This document shows positions 10,228 through 19,729 of a stretch of DNA of 64,000 nt, in pieces. The translations under genes were made by a program, and so were the position numbers. The notes below the pieces were generated by a model. The model had not been told where the DNA came from. It saw only the letters and a program-made list of their open reading frames with translations, and ran no database searches. Position 1 is the first letter of the stretch, and every line of letters starts with the position of its first letter. Location of the stretch: contig JAJPKL010000027.1 in assembly GCA_021323705.1 (NCBI GenBank), forward strand, positions 1 to 64,000, read 5' to 3'. This DNA comes from Nitrososphaerota archaeon (GTDB lineage: Archaea; Thermoproteota; Nitrososphaeria; Nitrososphaerales; Nitrosopumilaceae).

Positions 10228-10246
10228 CTCATTTCATCCTCGTTTC

Positions 10247-11050
10247 CTATATTCTTACAGGAACGCCGTTTTCTTTAAGGTATTCTTTTACCCTGTCTAC
10301 AGAATGTGTCTTGTAGTGAAATATCGAGGCTGCAAGTGCAGCATCTACATTGGTTTGTAGAAATACGTCAAGCATGTGCTTTGGTTTTCCTGCCCCCCCT
10401 GATGCAATAACAGGAATGTTTACCGAATTGACTATCTCCTTTGTGAGCTGGATGTCGTATCCTTCCTTTGTACCATCCATGTCTATGCTTGTCAGCAGAA
10501 TCTCGCCTGCGCCGCGTCTTTCTACCTCTTTTGCCCACTCTATAGCATCAAGGCCTGTAGGTGTTTTTCCACCATAAATGTAGACCTCAAACCAGAATTT
10601 TTTAGAATCCAAAGTAAAGATGTGTTTTCCTTCCTTGATGTCGTAGTTGCGTCTTACATCCATTGCAACTACAATGCACTGCTTACCAAAAATTTCCATT
10701 AGCTTGGTGATTACATCAGGGTTCTTTACGGCACCTGTGTTGATGGCCACTTTATCAGCACCACTAAGCAGGATATCCCTTGCATCTTGCAGTGTCTTTA
10801 CCCCACCTCCAACTGTAAATGGTATATCTATTACCTGTGCTACCTTTTTGACAAGACTCTTGATGGTCTCTCGCTGTTGCTCTGATGCGGTAATGTCAAG
10901 AAAGATTAGTTCGTCTGCTCCTTCATTGCTATACTTTTCTGCCAGCAACACTGGATCACCTGCATCCTTTATTGACTTGAAATGCATTCCTTTCACAACC
11001 CTGCCGTTATCTACGTCAAGACACGGTATGACGCGCTTGGTCAGGGTCAT
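10247..11050 (-). CDS. hisF: Imidazole glycerol phosphate synthase cyclase subunit HisF
   Basis: A 267-residue TIM barrel with the opening '[16 protein letters not shown]' (catalytic Asp) and a second catalytic Asp in 'TSIDMDGT'. Phosphate-binding glycines are in 'VGGGV' and 'ASGGAGK'. With HisH it converts PRFAR plus ammonia to IGP and AICAR. Its start overlaps the hisA stop by 4 bp, suggesting translational coupling. Confidence 0.97.
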   Translation of the reverse strand: MTLTKRVIPCLDVDNGRVVKGMHFKSIKDAGDPVLLAEKYSNEGADELIFLDITASEQQRETIKSLVKKVAQVIDIPFTVGGGVKTLQDARDILLSGADKVAINTGAVKNPDVITKLMEIFGKQCIVVAMDVRRNYDIKEGKHIFTLDSKKFWFEVYIYGGKTPTGLDAIEWAKEVERRGAGEILLTSIDMDGTKEGYDIQLTKEIVNSVNIPVIASGGAGKPKHMLDVFLQTNVDAALAASIFHYKTHSVDRVKEYLKENGVPVRI

Positions 11051-11763
11051 GCTATGGCCTTGACCTCCTCAATTGTTAGCTTTTCATCATAGAGTGCCTT
11101 GCCCAGTATCACGCCTGCAGCACCAACTTGTTTTACAGCTATTGTATCATGTAGTTTAGAAATTCCTCCACTTGCTATGATTTTTGCACCCCTTACGTTG
11201 CATGCCTTCTTTAGGGAATCAAGGTCAGGTCCACTAAGAGTACCGTCACGGTCTACACTAGTGATAAGAAATTCCGAGAACCCCAAATTCACAAATTCTT
11301 CAACTCCAGCTATGAGGTTTAATCCAGTGTTTTCTTTCCAACCACTTACTACTATTTTTCCATCTAATTGGTCAGCTGATATCACAATCCTCTTGCTGCC
11401 ATACTTTTTTGATAGTTTCTGTACCAAGTCTTTATTTTTGAATGCCAATGTGCCCAGCACCACCTTTGGTGCAAAATCCAGTACGTCTTCTACGGTATTT
11501 TCTGACCTTAGACCTCCTGCAACCTCCACTGGTATCGAGATCTCTTGCACTACCTTCTTTATTGTTTGTAAATTAGAGCCAAGGCCAAGCGTTGCATCAA
11601 GGTCAACAACATGTAACATGTCTGCTCCTGCACCCTCCCACCTCTTGGCAGTCTCTATCGGGTTGCTGCTGTAGACAGTTTTGTTCTTTGGATCGCCTTT
11701 TACCAAACGCACCACTTTGCCTTCCATGATATCTATTGCCGGAATGACTTTCACTTTTTGCAC
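11047..11763 (-). CDS. hisA: ProFAR isomerase HisA
   Basis: A 238-residue TIM barrel homologous to HisF. It opens with 'PAIDIMEGKVVRLVKGD' (catalytic Asp) and has the second catalytic Asp in 'TSVDRDGTLSGPD', with phosphate loops 'VAGGLR' and 'IASGGIS'. It isomerises ProFAR to PRFAR. It overlaps hisH by 13 bp and hisF by 4 bp. Confidence 0.97.
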   Translation of the reverse strand: MQKVKVIPAIDIMEGKVVRLVKGDPKNKTVYSSNPIETAKRWEGAGADMLHVVDLDATLGLGSNLQTIKKVVQEISIPVEVAGGLRSENTVEDVLDFAPKVVLGTLAFKNKDLVQKLSKKYGSKRIVISADQLDGKIVVSGWKENTGLNLIAGVEEFVNLGFSEFLITSVDRDGTLSGPDLDSLKKACNVRGAKIIASGGISKLHDTIAVKQVGAAGVILGKALYDEKLTIEEVKAIA

Positions 11764-12356
11764 GCCCGCAAAAAGTTTTTGATCATTTGAGCGCCTACTT
11801 TGCCAGACTTTTCGGGATGAAACTGTGTACCAAATAGTGTTCCACTCTCTATCACCGCTGGAACGCTGATGCCATAGTCAGAATCAGCTTTTACAATATC
11901 TTCGTTTTTTGGTTTGATCCTATACGAGTGGACAAAGTAGACCCAAGAGCCTTCCTTTACTCCATCCAGCAGCACACTTGGTTTCTTTACCTGCAAATCA
12001 TTCCATCCCATATGTGGGATTTTGAACTTGTTTGGAAGTATGATAACCTCTCCCTCCAGAACTCCAAGCCCAGGCATCTTGCCCTCCTCGCTTTTTTCAA
12101 AGAACATCTCCATTCCAAGACATATGCCAAGAACTGGAACCTGCTTTTTTGCAAGATCCTCAAATGCTACCTTTGAGGTACTGAGGCTTTTGATTGCAGG
12201 ATCAAAGTTTCCAACACCAGGAAGCAACAGGCCGGAATAACCGTTCATTTTGTCTAAATCGGTTATTACGTTAACCTCCGCCCCATTTTTTTCAAGAGAT
12301 GACTTGAGACTGAATATGTTGCCTGCACCATAATCAAAGATTGCCACCTTAACCAT
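11751..12356 (-). CDS. hisH: Imidazole glycerol phosphate synthase glutaminase subunit HisH
   Basis: 201-residue class I glutamine amidotransferase. The nucleophile Cys is in 'GICLGME' and the His/Glu of the triad in 'QFHPEKSG'; the oxyanion region is 'LPGVGNF'. It supplies ammonia to HisF. It is immediately adjacent to hisB (0-bp gap) and overlaps hisA. Confidence 0.96.
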   Translation of the reverse strand: MVKVAIFDYGAGNIFSLKSSLEKNGAEVNVITDLDKMNGYSGLLLPGVGNFDPAIKSLSTSKVAFEDLAKKQVPVLGICLGMEMFFEKSEEGKMPGLGVLEGEVIILPNKFKIPHMGWNDLQVKKPSVLLDGVKEGSWVYFVHSYRIKPKNEDIVKADSDYGISVPAVIESGTLFGTQFHPEKSGKVGAQMIKNFLRACKK

Positions 12357-12944
12357 TTACATGACACCTTTTGTGCTTGGAGGACCTTTTTGTCTTTTGT
12401 CTTGGCTTGCTGCACTTCGCAGTGCTACCGCCAAGGCCTTGAGTGCTGCCTCGATTTTGTGGTGATCGTTTTCTCCATATTTGACTGATATGTGAACGCA
12501 CATGTTTAGGCTCTGGGCAAGAGATCTGAAAAAGTGCTCGAGATCCTCTTTTGATATCTCTTCGATTTTGTCGCGAATTATTGATAATTCAATCCTGTGA
12601 TATTGTCTTTTTACAAGATCAAGTGAGGCATCTGCCAATGCTTCATCCATAGGTACTGATGCATAGCCAAAGCGGGTGATTCCTGTTCTGTTTCCAAGAG
12701 ATTCATCTATGGCACTGCCTAGTGCGATTGCTGTATCTTCAACTAGGTGGTGGTCTATTCCATCTTTTGATGATGCGACAAGTTTGAGATCAAACATTGC
12801 GTGTTTTGCAAAGGAGGAAACCAAGTGATCAAGGAATGGAAGACCTGTCTTTGCAGAGATCTTTCCACTACCATCCACGTTAATGGATATGGATACCTCC
12901 GTCTCCTTGGTTTTTCTAATAATGTGTCCTGTCCTAGATTTCAT
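12357..12944 (-). CDS. hisB: Imidazoleglycerol-phosphate dehydratase HisB
   Basis: 195 residues, the monofunctional dehydratase. Manganese-binding His-rich motifs are present: 'FLDHLV', '[13 protein letters not shown]', and the C-terminal '[13 protein letters not shown]'. It dehydrates IGP to imidazole acetol phosphate. There is no fused histidinol-phosphatase domain; the upstream HAD gene (25-bp gap) probably supplies that activity. Confidence 0.97.
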   Translation of the reverse strand: MKSRTGHIIRKTKETEVSISINVDGSGKISAKTGLPFLDHLVSSFAKHAMFDLKLVASSKDGIDHHLVEDTAIALGSAIDESLGNRTGITRFGYASVPMDEALADASLDLVKRQYHRIELSIIRDKIEEISKEDLEHFFRSLAQSLNMCVHISVKYGENDHHKIEAALKALAVALRSAASQDKRQKGPPSTKGVM

Positions 12945-12969
12945 GAAATCCCCTTTAGAGAGAAGTGCC

Positions 12970-13953
12970 TTATGCCCTAACTAGATTTAATGTCTTCGGA
13001 AGCAGGCTTATTGATTCGAGTATCATGTCAGCGCCCTTTTGTTCAAAAAAGTCCTTCTTGGCCTGCGGGTCTTTGCTTGTACCATATATACCACAAAACA
13101 GAGTTGGGATTCCAGACTCGTCTGCCTTGCGTGCCATGATATAGTCTTCCGTGGAATCTCCTACAAAGGCTGTGTGGGATGCCCCCATTCCCTTAATTGA
13201 TGATATGAGCGGCAGAGGGTTTGGTTTTGCCATTTCACGTGGCTTGTCTTCAAGAAACCACGAGTTTTTCAAATCAAACTCGTCAAACAGTTTCTTAAGT
13301 GAGTGGCTTGCTGAGACTTCTCCTCTTCCTGTAACAATTGCAATTTTTTTGTCAAACCTTTGGTGTAGCTCATCTAATAGATTTTTTGTTACAAGCACGA
13401 TATCGTTTTCGATGAGTCCTTGTCCATTGAAAAATTTTGGATTTCTTCCATATAGTTTAGTGTACAGGTCTGTTCCGTAAAATATCTCGTCAAATACTGA
13501 CGAGAGTGGACTCTCAAATCTTTTTGCTGGATAGGTAAGCTTCTTTTTTATTTCAGCCAGATCCATCTTTGTCATGTCAAGATACCTTTCAACCGATCTT
13601 ATTCCTGTCGAGTCTGCATTTGTTGCAAGCTCAGACACCACATTGGAAAAACCGTGTCCTGTTTTCTGCGATGTCACTGCTGCAAGTATCAAGGCATAGG
13701 TCACATCAACTTCATCGTTGAATCCACCTGTCCTTTTGAAGATGTCTATCATTTCTGTTGTAACCTGCGGTATCTTCACTGAGGCAAAGTTGGTTGTGAC
13801 AAAATCCACAGTTTTTTTTATTGCAAGATCGTATGAATTTGAGACGTTGATCAGTACACCGTCGCAATCAAATATTATAGAATCGAGTTTTTTGATTCTT
13901 GCCGTCTTTTGTGCATCTATGTAGATGCCTTCATTCATTTTTTTTAAGGTCAA
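12970..13953 (-). CDS. HAD-superfamily hydrolase in the his operon, candidate histidinol-phosphatase
   Basis: 327 residues. HAD motif I is '[10 protein letters not shown]', motif II Thr is in 'AIVTGRGE', the motif III Lys is in 'MAKPNPLP' and motif IV is 'FVGDSTEDY'; a large helical cap lies at about residues 60-200. It overlaps hisC by 4 bp and precedes hisB. No other histidinol-phosphatase (PHP or HisB-N type) is in the operon, so this enzyme is the obvious candidate for that step. Context supports the assignment; homology gives only 'HAD phosphatase'. The N-terminus is slightly long, and an internal Met could be the start. Confidence 0.75.
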   Translation of the reverse strand: MTLKKMNEGIYIDAQKTARIKKLDSIIFDCDGVLINVSNSYDLAIKKTVDFVTTNFASVKIPQVTTEMIDIFKRTGGFNDEVDVTYALILAAVTSQKTGHGFSNVVSELATNADSTGIRSVERYLDMTKMDLAEIKKKLTYPAKRFESPLSSVFDEIFYGTDLYTKLYGRNPKFFNGQGLIENDIVLVTKNLLDELHQRFDKKIAIVTGRGEVSASHSLKKLFDEFDLKNSWFLEDKPREMAKPNPLPLISSIKGMGASHTAFVGDSTEDYIMARKADESGIPTLFCGIYGTSKDPQAKKDFFEQKGADMILESISLLPKTLNLVRA

Positions 13954-15020
13954 TTCAGCAGATCACGTATTGCAGTTAGAAACCTAGAATTCATTTCTTG
14001 GGTGCCAACGGTAACTCTCAGGCATCCCTCATACTTGCCAACTTTTCCAAGATTTTTTATCACAATTCCCTGTTCTATGAGTGCCTTGTGTATCCTCTTG
14101 CTTGCACCATCTGCCGAAAACAGGACAAAGTTTGCCTTGGAGTCAAATACTCTAAAAACATTCATCTCTCTTAGCTTCTCAATTATGCGGCTGCGTTCCT
14201 TTTTTACAAGGTTTGCAACGTTTTCAAAGTATTTGGATCTCTTCAATGCGAGAATTCCTGCCTCTATTGCAACAGTGTTTAATGGATAAGGATATTGGAT
14301 GACCCTAGAGAAGGCATCTATCGTTTTCTTGTTTGCTACAAAGTAGCCAATCCTAAGCCCTGCAAGTCCAAATGACTTGGAAAGCGTTCGTAACACTATC
14401 AAGTTGTTCATCTTTTTTGTTGCATCAACTATGCTGTAATCTGCAAATTCTACATAGGCCTCATCTATGATTACGGGGCCGTCAAATGACTGGACTAGTT
14501 TTTCAAGCTGCTTTCTTGGAAATTGGAATCCGGTTGGATTGTTTGGAGAGTCTAGATAAAGTATGTCTGCCTTCTTTGAGTTGGCAACAAAATCCTCCAA
14601 GCGCAGACTCATCTGGCCGTCAAACTGGATTTTTTTTGTTGGTATGGCATACAGTTTGCACCTTTCCTCAAAAAAGCCAAAAGTCGGCTCTGATGTAAGA
14701 ATTCTTGTTTCCTTCGAGGCAAGATTTCCAAGCATGAGATCAATTATTTGGTCAGAGCCATTGCCTACACCTATCATCTCCTTTGGCATTTTTATGTAAT
14801 CGGCAAGCGATGCAACAAGCCTCTCCGTGCCTCCAAGTGGATATTCCCGTACGTCCATCTTTTCTTTTGTTTGGTTTATGAGATCTTGGAAGAAAGAAAT
14901 GTCAACTGCGTAGTTTTCATTAGAGTCAAGCTTGATTGCATTTGAGTATTTGTCTGGTTTTTTGTATCCGCTAAGCTTGGATATGTTTTCTATCTTTTTT
15001 TCAAACCAATTTTTTTTCAT
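13950..15020 (-). CDS. hisC: Histidinol-phosphate aminotransferase
   Basis: A 356-residue fold-type I PLP aminotransferase. It has 'KLDSNEN' near the N-terminus, 'SPNNPTG', the Tyr/Asp pair in 'IIDEAYVEF', the PLP Lys in 'LSKSFGLAGLRIGY' and a C-terminal 'RVTVGT' carboxylate-binding Arg. It converts imidazole acetol phosphate to histidinol phosphate. Overlaps hisD and the HAD gene by 4 bp each. Confidence 0.95.
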   Translation of the reverse strand: MKKNWFEKKIENISKLSGYKKPDKYSNAIKLDSNENYAVDISFFQDLINQTKEKMDVREYPLGGTERLVASLADYIKMPKEMIGVGNGSDQIIDLMLGNLASKETRILTSEPTFGFFEERCKLYAIPTKKIQFDGQMSLRLEDFVANSKKADILYLDSPNNPTGFQFPRKQLEKLVQSFDGPVIIDEAYVEFADYSIVDATKKMNNLIVLRTLSKSFGLAGLRIGYFVANKKTIDAFSRVIQYPYPLNTVAIEAGILALKRSKYFENVANLVKKERSRIIEKLREMNVFRVFDSKANFVLFSADGASKRIHKALIEQGIVIKNLGKVGKYEGCLRVTVGTQEMNSRFLTAIRDLLN

Positions 15021-16288
15021 GTCCTACTCCACACTGCTTCATAGTGATTTGGCAGTCCCTCTGCGTCAGTGAATGCCTTCATGTATTTTGAGATCTTCTC
15101 AAGCGACGCTTTGGATGACTCTACCCTAGTCTGTAGCTTCATGTAATCAAGCACGCCAAGCGAGCCTCTTGTCTTTCCAAATCCACCTGTAGGCAATACG
15201 TGGTTTGAGCCCAAGAGGTAGTCGCTTGCCGACGAAGGAGTGTCTTGTCCCACAAGCACTAGGCCTGCAGATCTTATCTTTCTTGCCACCTTCTGAGGAT
15301 TTCGGGTCATGACCTGGAGGTGCTCGGGGGCAAGTTTGTTTGCAAGGTCTATCATTTGGGATTCGGTCTTGCAGATGGCAATAAAGCCATTATTTTTGAA
15401 GCTTGCCTTGACTATATCAGAGCGCGATATTAGGTTGATTCTTTCTTTGAGTGATTTTATTACCTCATCCTTTAGAGACCTGGAGTTTGTTATCAGGCAA
15501 CATGTGGTATCTGAGCTGTGCTCTGCCTGCGATATCAGGTCTACTGCTACAAGAGCAGGATCTGCTGACGAGTCGGCAACGATTGCAAGCTCTGTGGGAC
15601 CTGCAATCATATCAATTGAAACCACATCGCTAAGAATTGACTTTGCCAGTGTTACAAACATGCCTCCTGGGCCAACTATCTTATCCACCTTTGGGATTGA
15701 CTGAGTGCCATATGCAAGTGCGGCTATTGCCTGAGCTCCACCTATTTTGTAAAACTCGTCTACACCACAGATATCAGCTGCAACTAGGGTGAGGGGATCA
15801 ATCACCCCTTCTTCATCTGCAGGAGATACTGCAACAATTCTTTTTACTCCAGCCACCCTTGCGGGTACGACCGACATTACAACAGTACTTGGGTAGCGGG
15901 CCTTACCGCCTGGTATATAGCATGCAACACTGTCAAGAGGTAAGAATGTCTTTTCTATCCTTGTCCCATCAGTTTTAAGAAAAACGCTTTTGAGTTGGCT
16001 CTTTATTAGACTTTCAGATTTTTCTAGCCTTCTCTTTGCGATCTTTATTGCTTCAATCTGGTCCTTTGATACATAAGCATAGGAATTTTTTATCTCGTTT
16101 GAGGTAACCTTAAATGATTTTGGGTTTGCGCGGCTGAACCTACGCTCATATTCCCGCAGTGCCTTGTCCTTTCGTTTTTGTACGTCAGATATGATAGAGG
16201 CTACTTTTTTCCTAAGCTTGCCATCAGGCCTAGACCTCAGAGACTCTAGTACAGAATCTGTATTTTTGACATCTATGATTCGCATCAA
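15017..16288 (-). CDS. hisD: Histidinol dehydrogenase
   Basis: 423 residues with the family signature around 'IAGPTELAIVADSSADP', zinc-binding residues in 'ISQAEHSSDTTCCLIT' and the catalytic region 'LAPEHLQ'. The C-terminal 'GSNHVLPTGGFGKTRGSLGVLDYMK' block (cut here into motifs) is canonical. It performs the last two oxidations to histidine with NAD. Overlaps hisG by 4 bp. Confidence 0.97.
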   Translation of the reverse strand: MMRIIDVKNTDSVLESLRSRPDGKLRKKVASIISDVQKRKDKALREYERRFSRANPKSFKVTSNEIKNSYAYVSKDQIEAIKIAKRRLEKSESLIKSQLKSVFLKTDGTRIEKTFLPLDSVACYIPGGKARYPSTVVMSVVPARVAGVKRIVAVSPADEEGVIDPLTLVAADICGVDEFYKIGGAQAIAALAYGTQSIPKVDKIVGPGGMFVTLAKSILSDVVSIDMIAGPTELAIVADSSADPALVAVDLISQAEHSSDTTCCLITNSRSLKDEVIKSLKERINLISRSDIVKASFKNNGFIAICKTESQMIDLANKLAPEHLQVMTRNPQKVARKIRSAGLVLVGQDTPSSASDYLLGSNHVLPTGGFGKTRGSLGVLDYMKLQTRVESSKASLEKISKYMKAFTDAEGLPNHYEAVWSRT

Positions 16289-17262
16289 CTTTCCTCGTCA
16301 CGCTTTATCTCCTCAAGTGCAAGAATCTGCTTTGGCTCGTGCACAACCAAGCCTTGAGCTATCTTTCTTAGCTGTGGAATTAGTTTGTGGAATTCCGACT
16401 TTGGAATCACAGTGTTAATGCCGTACCACCCTTTCTCGCTTAGCGGGCTTATAGTTGGACGCTTAAGTGAGGGCAGCTCTTTGAGCAACTTGTTGAGGTT
16501 TTCCTGCTTTACATTTAGGAACAGGTGCAGGTGTTTTTTGCCCTCGACTGCTCCATGCAGCATGGTTACAATGTCGTAGATCTTTTCTCGTTTTATCTTG
16601 TCCTTGAGCGATGCCTTGTTTGCAATCAAGACTGCAGTAGATTCCATAACAGTATCAACTATTTTTAGTTGGTTTTGTGTAAGAGTCGTTCCAGTCTCGG
16701 TCACATCCATTATAGCATCGACATCTTCTGGAGGTTTTGCTTCAGTTGCCCCAAAGGAAAGGAAGATCTGTACGTTCTTGTTAGAACCAAGTCTCAGCCA
16801 AGGAGTTACAATCATTGGCTGTTTTGAGCCATAAAGTTTCTTGTAATTTTTACACTGAGTTATGAACTTGGATGCTGTAGTGAGATACTCAGAAGAGATT
16901 CTCAGAATTTTTTTCTTCTTTGCATAAGCAAGTATCATCTCATCAAGAGACTTGAAGTTGTAAGAATCTGGAATTGCAATTACAAGTTTAATTCTTCCAT
17001 ATTCCAAGTCAAGAAGAATCTCAACGTCAGACTTTGTTTCGGCAACCCAATCTCTGCCCGTTATTCCAACATCATACAAGCCGTCGCTTACCAAGTTTGG
17101 AATCTCTTGCGGGCGAAGCATCTTAACTGAGATTTCAGGATCATCAAGCATTACACGATATGTTCTTTCTCGCCTGACAACTCTTGTCCAAGACTTTTCA
17201 AGTATCTTGAAGGTTGATTCTTCAATACTGCCTTTTGGTACTGCAAATTTTACTCTAGCCAA
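16285..17262 (-). CDS. hisG: ATP phosphoribosyltransferase HisG (long form)
   Basis: 325 residues with TTG start at 17262. The catalytic domains show 'FAVPKGSIEE', 'DVGITGRDWV' and the PRPP loop 'VTETGTTL'; a C-terminal regulatory ACT-like domain of about 75 residues makes it a long-form enzyme, expected to be feedback-inhibited by histidine without HisZ. First gene of the his operon; a TATA box sits about 27 bp upstream of the TTG, consistent with a leaderless message. Confidence 0.95.
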   Translation of the reverse strand: MARVKFAVPKGSIEESTFKILEKSWTRVVRRERTYRVMLDDPEISVKMLRPQEIPNLVSDGLYDVGITGRDWVAETKSDVEILLDLEYGRIKLVIAIPDSYNFKSLDEMILAYAKKKKILRISSEYLTTASKFITQCKNYKKLYGSKQPMIVTPWLRLGSNKNVQIFLSFGATEAKPPEDVDAIMDVTETGTTLTQNQLKIVDTVMESTAVLIANKASLKDKIKREKIYDIVTMLHGAVEGKKHLHLFLNVKQENLNKLLKELPSLKRPTISPLSEKGWYGINTVIPKSEFHKLIPQLRKIAQGLVVHEPKQILALEEIKRDEES

Positions 17263-17285
17263 CGTAGCCCCTACCGAGCCTTTTG

Positions 17286-17294
17286 GATATATAT
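17286..17294 (-). promoter_or_regulatory. Predicted TATA box of the his operon
   Basis: ATATATATC read on the minus strand, centred about 27 bp upstream of the hisG TTG, in the 32-bp gap after hmgA. The distance places transcription start at or next to the start codon, so the operon probably begins with a leaderless mRNA. Confidence 0.55.
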
Positions 17295-18551
17295 CTAGTC
17301 GCCGGAGTTGAGTATTTCTTTGGCTCGGGTGACTGAGACGTTGTTTTCCTGTATCATCTTTGAGGCCACCTCATGTATCTTGTCTCTTGGCACTCCTGCG
17401 CTTATTGCTATATTTTTTGCATGTAGCCTCATGTGCCCCCTCTGTATTCCCTCTGAGGCAAGGGCCCTTATTGCGCTAAAGTTTTGAGCCAACCCTACTG
17501 CTCCAATCACACATGCAAGCTCCTTTGCAGATTTGACACCAAGAATCTTCAAGCACACACGTATCATGGGATGGACGTTTATTATTCCGCCAACAATTCC
17601 AACTGGCATTGGCACCTCAATTTCCCCCACCAGATTTCCGTTCTTGTCTTTTTTCCATCTTGTCAGAGACGTGTATCTGCCATCTTTTGATGCAAAGGCA
17701 TGTGATGCTGCCTCTATTGCTCTAGTATCCTGTCCTATGGAGTTCGCAACCGCAATGATTCCGTTCATAACACCCTTGTTGTGAGTTACCGCACGGTAGG
17801 GATCGTTTGCGGCAAAATTGTATGCATGTATTATATTGTCAACAATTTGTTTTCCTCCAACCTCTTCTTTGTCAAAGATGGCTCTTCCCCTCACAAGCCT
17901 CTTTGTAGAATAGTTTGATAAAATTTTGAGAACCGTTCTGCCGCCGGTGATCTCCTCTATTAACGGAGCTACTCCTTCACACATGGTGTTTGTGACATTT
18001 GCACCCATTGCGTCTCCGACATCGATTAGCAGTTCAACTACAAGCATGGTTCCAGATTTTGTCTCAAGTTTTTTGCATGTCACCTTCTTTGCTCCCTTGT
18101 TCATCTTGGACAGCGTCTTGCTTTTTGAGTTGGCTAGTTTGAGAATCCTTTTTGATGCCTTGAGCACTTTGGGGATGGCAGACTTGATATTTACATCAAC
18201 TACCTGAATCTGGCCTATGCTGTATGATTCGTCAGATTCCATTGTAAATCCGCCGTGTTTTCTTGCTATCTTTGCTGCCTTTGATGCTGCAGCAACTACC
18301 GACGATTCTTCAATTACCATTGGGATTAGATACTCTTTGCCATTTATCACAAAATTGGTCGCAATTCCAAGCGGAAACGAGAAGGTGCCAATCACATTTT
18401 CTACCATGTGATCTGCCTCAGCAAATGAGATCCCACCGTTACTTTTGAGAATCTCAACATCTTCTTTTGAGAGGCGTGCAAAGGATCTTACCACATCAAT
18501 TCTTCCCTCTCTGCTTTTTTCATGAAATCTGGAAGTGGGTGAGTCGGCCAA
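17295..18551 (-). CDS. hmgA: Hydroxymethylglutaryl-CoA reductase, class II type
   Basis: 418 residues, TTG start. Catalytic residues are visible: Glu in 'VIEESSVVAAASKAA', Lys in 'HNKGVMNGI', Asp in 'GQDTRAIEA' and His in 'GHMRLHA'. The 'ENVIGTFSFPLGIATNF' opening and EESSVVAAAS block match class II (Pseudomonas/Archaeoglobus-like) enzymes, not the class I form with 'TEGCLVAS'. It makes mevalonate for isoprenoid ether lipids. The 3' end abuts the his promoter; it starts 1 bp after the upstream dehydrogenase stop. Cofactor preference cannot be told. Confidence 0.92.
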   Translation of the reverse strand: MADSPTSRFHEKSREGRIDVVRSFARLSKEDVEILKSNGGISFAEADHMVENVIGTFSFPLGIATNFVINGKEYLIPMVIEESSVVAAASKAAKIARKHGGFTMESDESYSIGQIQVVDVNIKSAIPKVLKASKRILKLANSKSKTLSKMNKGAKKVTCKKLETKSGTMLVVELLIDVGDAMGANVTNTMCEGVAPLIEEITGGRTVLKILSNYSTKRLVRGRAIFDKEEVGGKQIVDNIIHAYNFAANDPYRAVTHNKGVMNGIIAVANSIGQDTRAIEAASHAFASKDGRYTSLTRWKKDKNGNLVGEIEVPMPVGIVGGIINVHPMIRVCLKILGVKSAKELACVIGAVGLAQNFSAIRALASEGIQRGHMRLHAKNIAISAGVPRDKIHEVASKMIQENNVSVTRAKEILNSGD

Positions 18552-18552
18552 C

Positions 18553-19647
18553 TTATTTTACAATCCTCAAAAGTTTGTCGTCATTGTTATCAGGAAAACC
18601 CCTACCGTCTGTGTTCGAAGTAAGAATGTACAGATATCCATCTGGTCCCTCGCTGGCATCTCGGATTCTTCCAACCCCATCCAATATGATTTTTTGTCCA
18701 AGGATAGTGCCATTTTCAAGGGGCAGTTGGTAAAGGCTGTGCCCAAGCAGTGTGGCCAAGATGAGGCTGTTTTTGATATCAAGTTTGCCTGCTTGATAAT
18801 ATGCAATTCCGGCAGGACCTATACTTGGGTTATAACACACAAGTGCTGCTTGATATTGTTGCGAACCAGAACATTCTTGGGCGGGCCAGCCGTAATTATG
18901 CCCCGGCTTGATTAGGTTAATCTCATCGTTTCTTGTGGGCCCCTCCTCGGTCTCATACAGGTTTCCCTTGTCATCCCACGCAAGCCCCTGAGGGTTTCTG
19001 TGGCCGTAGGAATAGACAGGAGAGTTTGGAAACGGGTTATCTTGCGGTATAGAGCCGTCATCATTTAGGCGCAGGATCTTTCCTGCAAGAGATTTTAGGT
19101 CTTGGGTAGAGTTTTGATCCGTGGCATCACCTGTGCCGATGTAGAGCTTTTTGTCAGGCCCAAACTTTAGTACCCCGCCGTTGTCAAACTCTGCTCCAGG
19201 TATTCTGTCAAGTATAACTTTGGCGTCAGTTATTTTGTCATTGGACTCGGTGATTCGCAATACCTTGTTCCATAGATTATCCCCATCCTTGTATGTATAA
19301 TAGACGTAAATGAAATGATTTTTTTCAAAGTCTGGGTGCAGCGCTATTCCAAGCAGTCCGGCGTCTGTAATGTCTGCAACATGCAGATCTGCTACAGAGT
19401 CATTTACAAGTGTGCCGTTGTCAATTACCCTTATTCTCCCCACTTTTTCTGTAAAGAAAATTTTATTGTCTCCAAAACTCATTGCCCATGGCTTTTGCAA
19501 GTTTGTTGCAACAATTTGTACAGCATCTGTGCCAGTAGGACTTGAAGTTGGTTTTGGGATTACAATTGGATTGGATGGAGATGAGATGATAATTATCGAG
19601 GCAGCAACTGCGGCAGCTATTGCTATAATTCTAGTTTTTTTGTCCAC
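18553..19647 (-). CDS. PQQ-dependent glucose/sorbosone dehydrogenase-like beta-propeller protein
   Basis: 364 residues, GTG start. An N-terminal signal anchor (about residues 7-24) and a Pro/Ser/Thr linker precede a six-bladed propeller with typical motifs 'LQKPWAMSF', 'GLLGIALHPDF', 'FGPDKKLYIGTGD', 'HRNPQGLAW' and 'GHNYGWP'. Family members oxidise aldose sugars with PQQ outside the membrane; no PQQ synthesis genes are in the window. The stop is 1 bp before the hmgA start, so the two are likely co-transcribed although no shared pathway is evident. Confidence 0.85.
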   Translation of the reverse strand: MDKKTRIIAIAAAVAASIIIISSPSNPIVIPKPTSSPTGTDAVQIVATNLQKPWAMSFGDNKIFFTEKVGRIRVIDNGTLVNDSVADLHVADITDAGLLGIALHPDFEKNHFIYVYYTYKDGDNLWNKVLRITESNDKITDAKVILDRIPGAEFDNGGVLKFGPDKKLYIGTGDATDQNSTQDLKSLAGKILRLNDDGSIPQDNPFPNSPVYSYGHRNPQGLAWDDKGNLYETEEGPTRNDEINLIKPGHNYGWPAQECSGSQQYQAALVCYNPSIGPAGIAYYQAGKLDIKNSLILATLLGHSLYQLPLENGTILGQKIILDGVGRIRDASEGPDGYLYILTSNTDGRGFPDNNDDKLLRIVK

Positions 19648-19699
19648 AGGTCTTGAACCGTTGAAATCTTATTAATTATTTCTAAAATTAGATAAAGCG

Positions 19700-19706
19700 T
19701 ATATAT
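19700..19706 (+). promoter_or_regulatory. Predicted TATA box for the initiator tRNA
   Basis: TATATAT centred 27 bp before the first base of the tRNA, the usual archaeal promoter distance. Confidence 0.5.
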
Positions 19707-19729
19707 CACCCCGAAACTTCTTTTCACTT

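Noticed and set aside
11099-11674. 191-codon plus-strand ORF opposite hisA
   Set aside because: Shadow ORF within an intact his operon.
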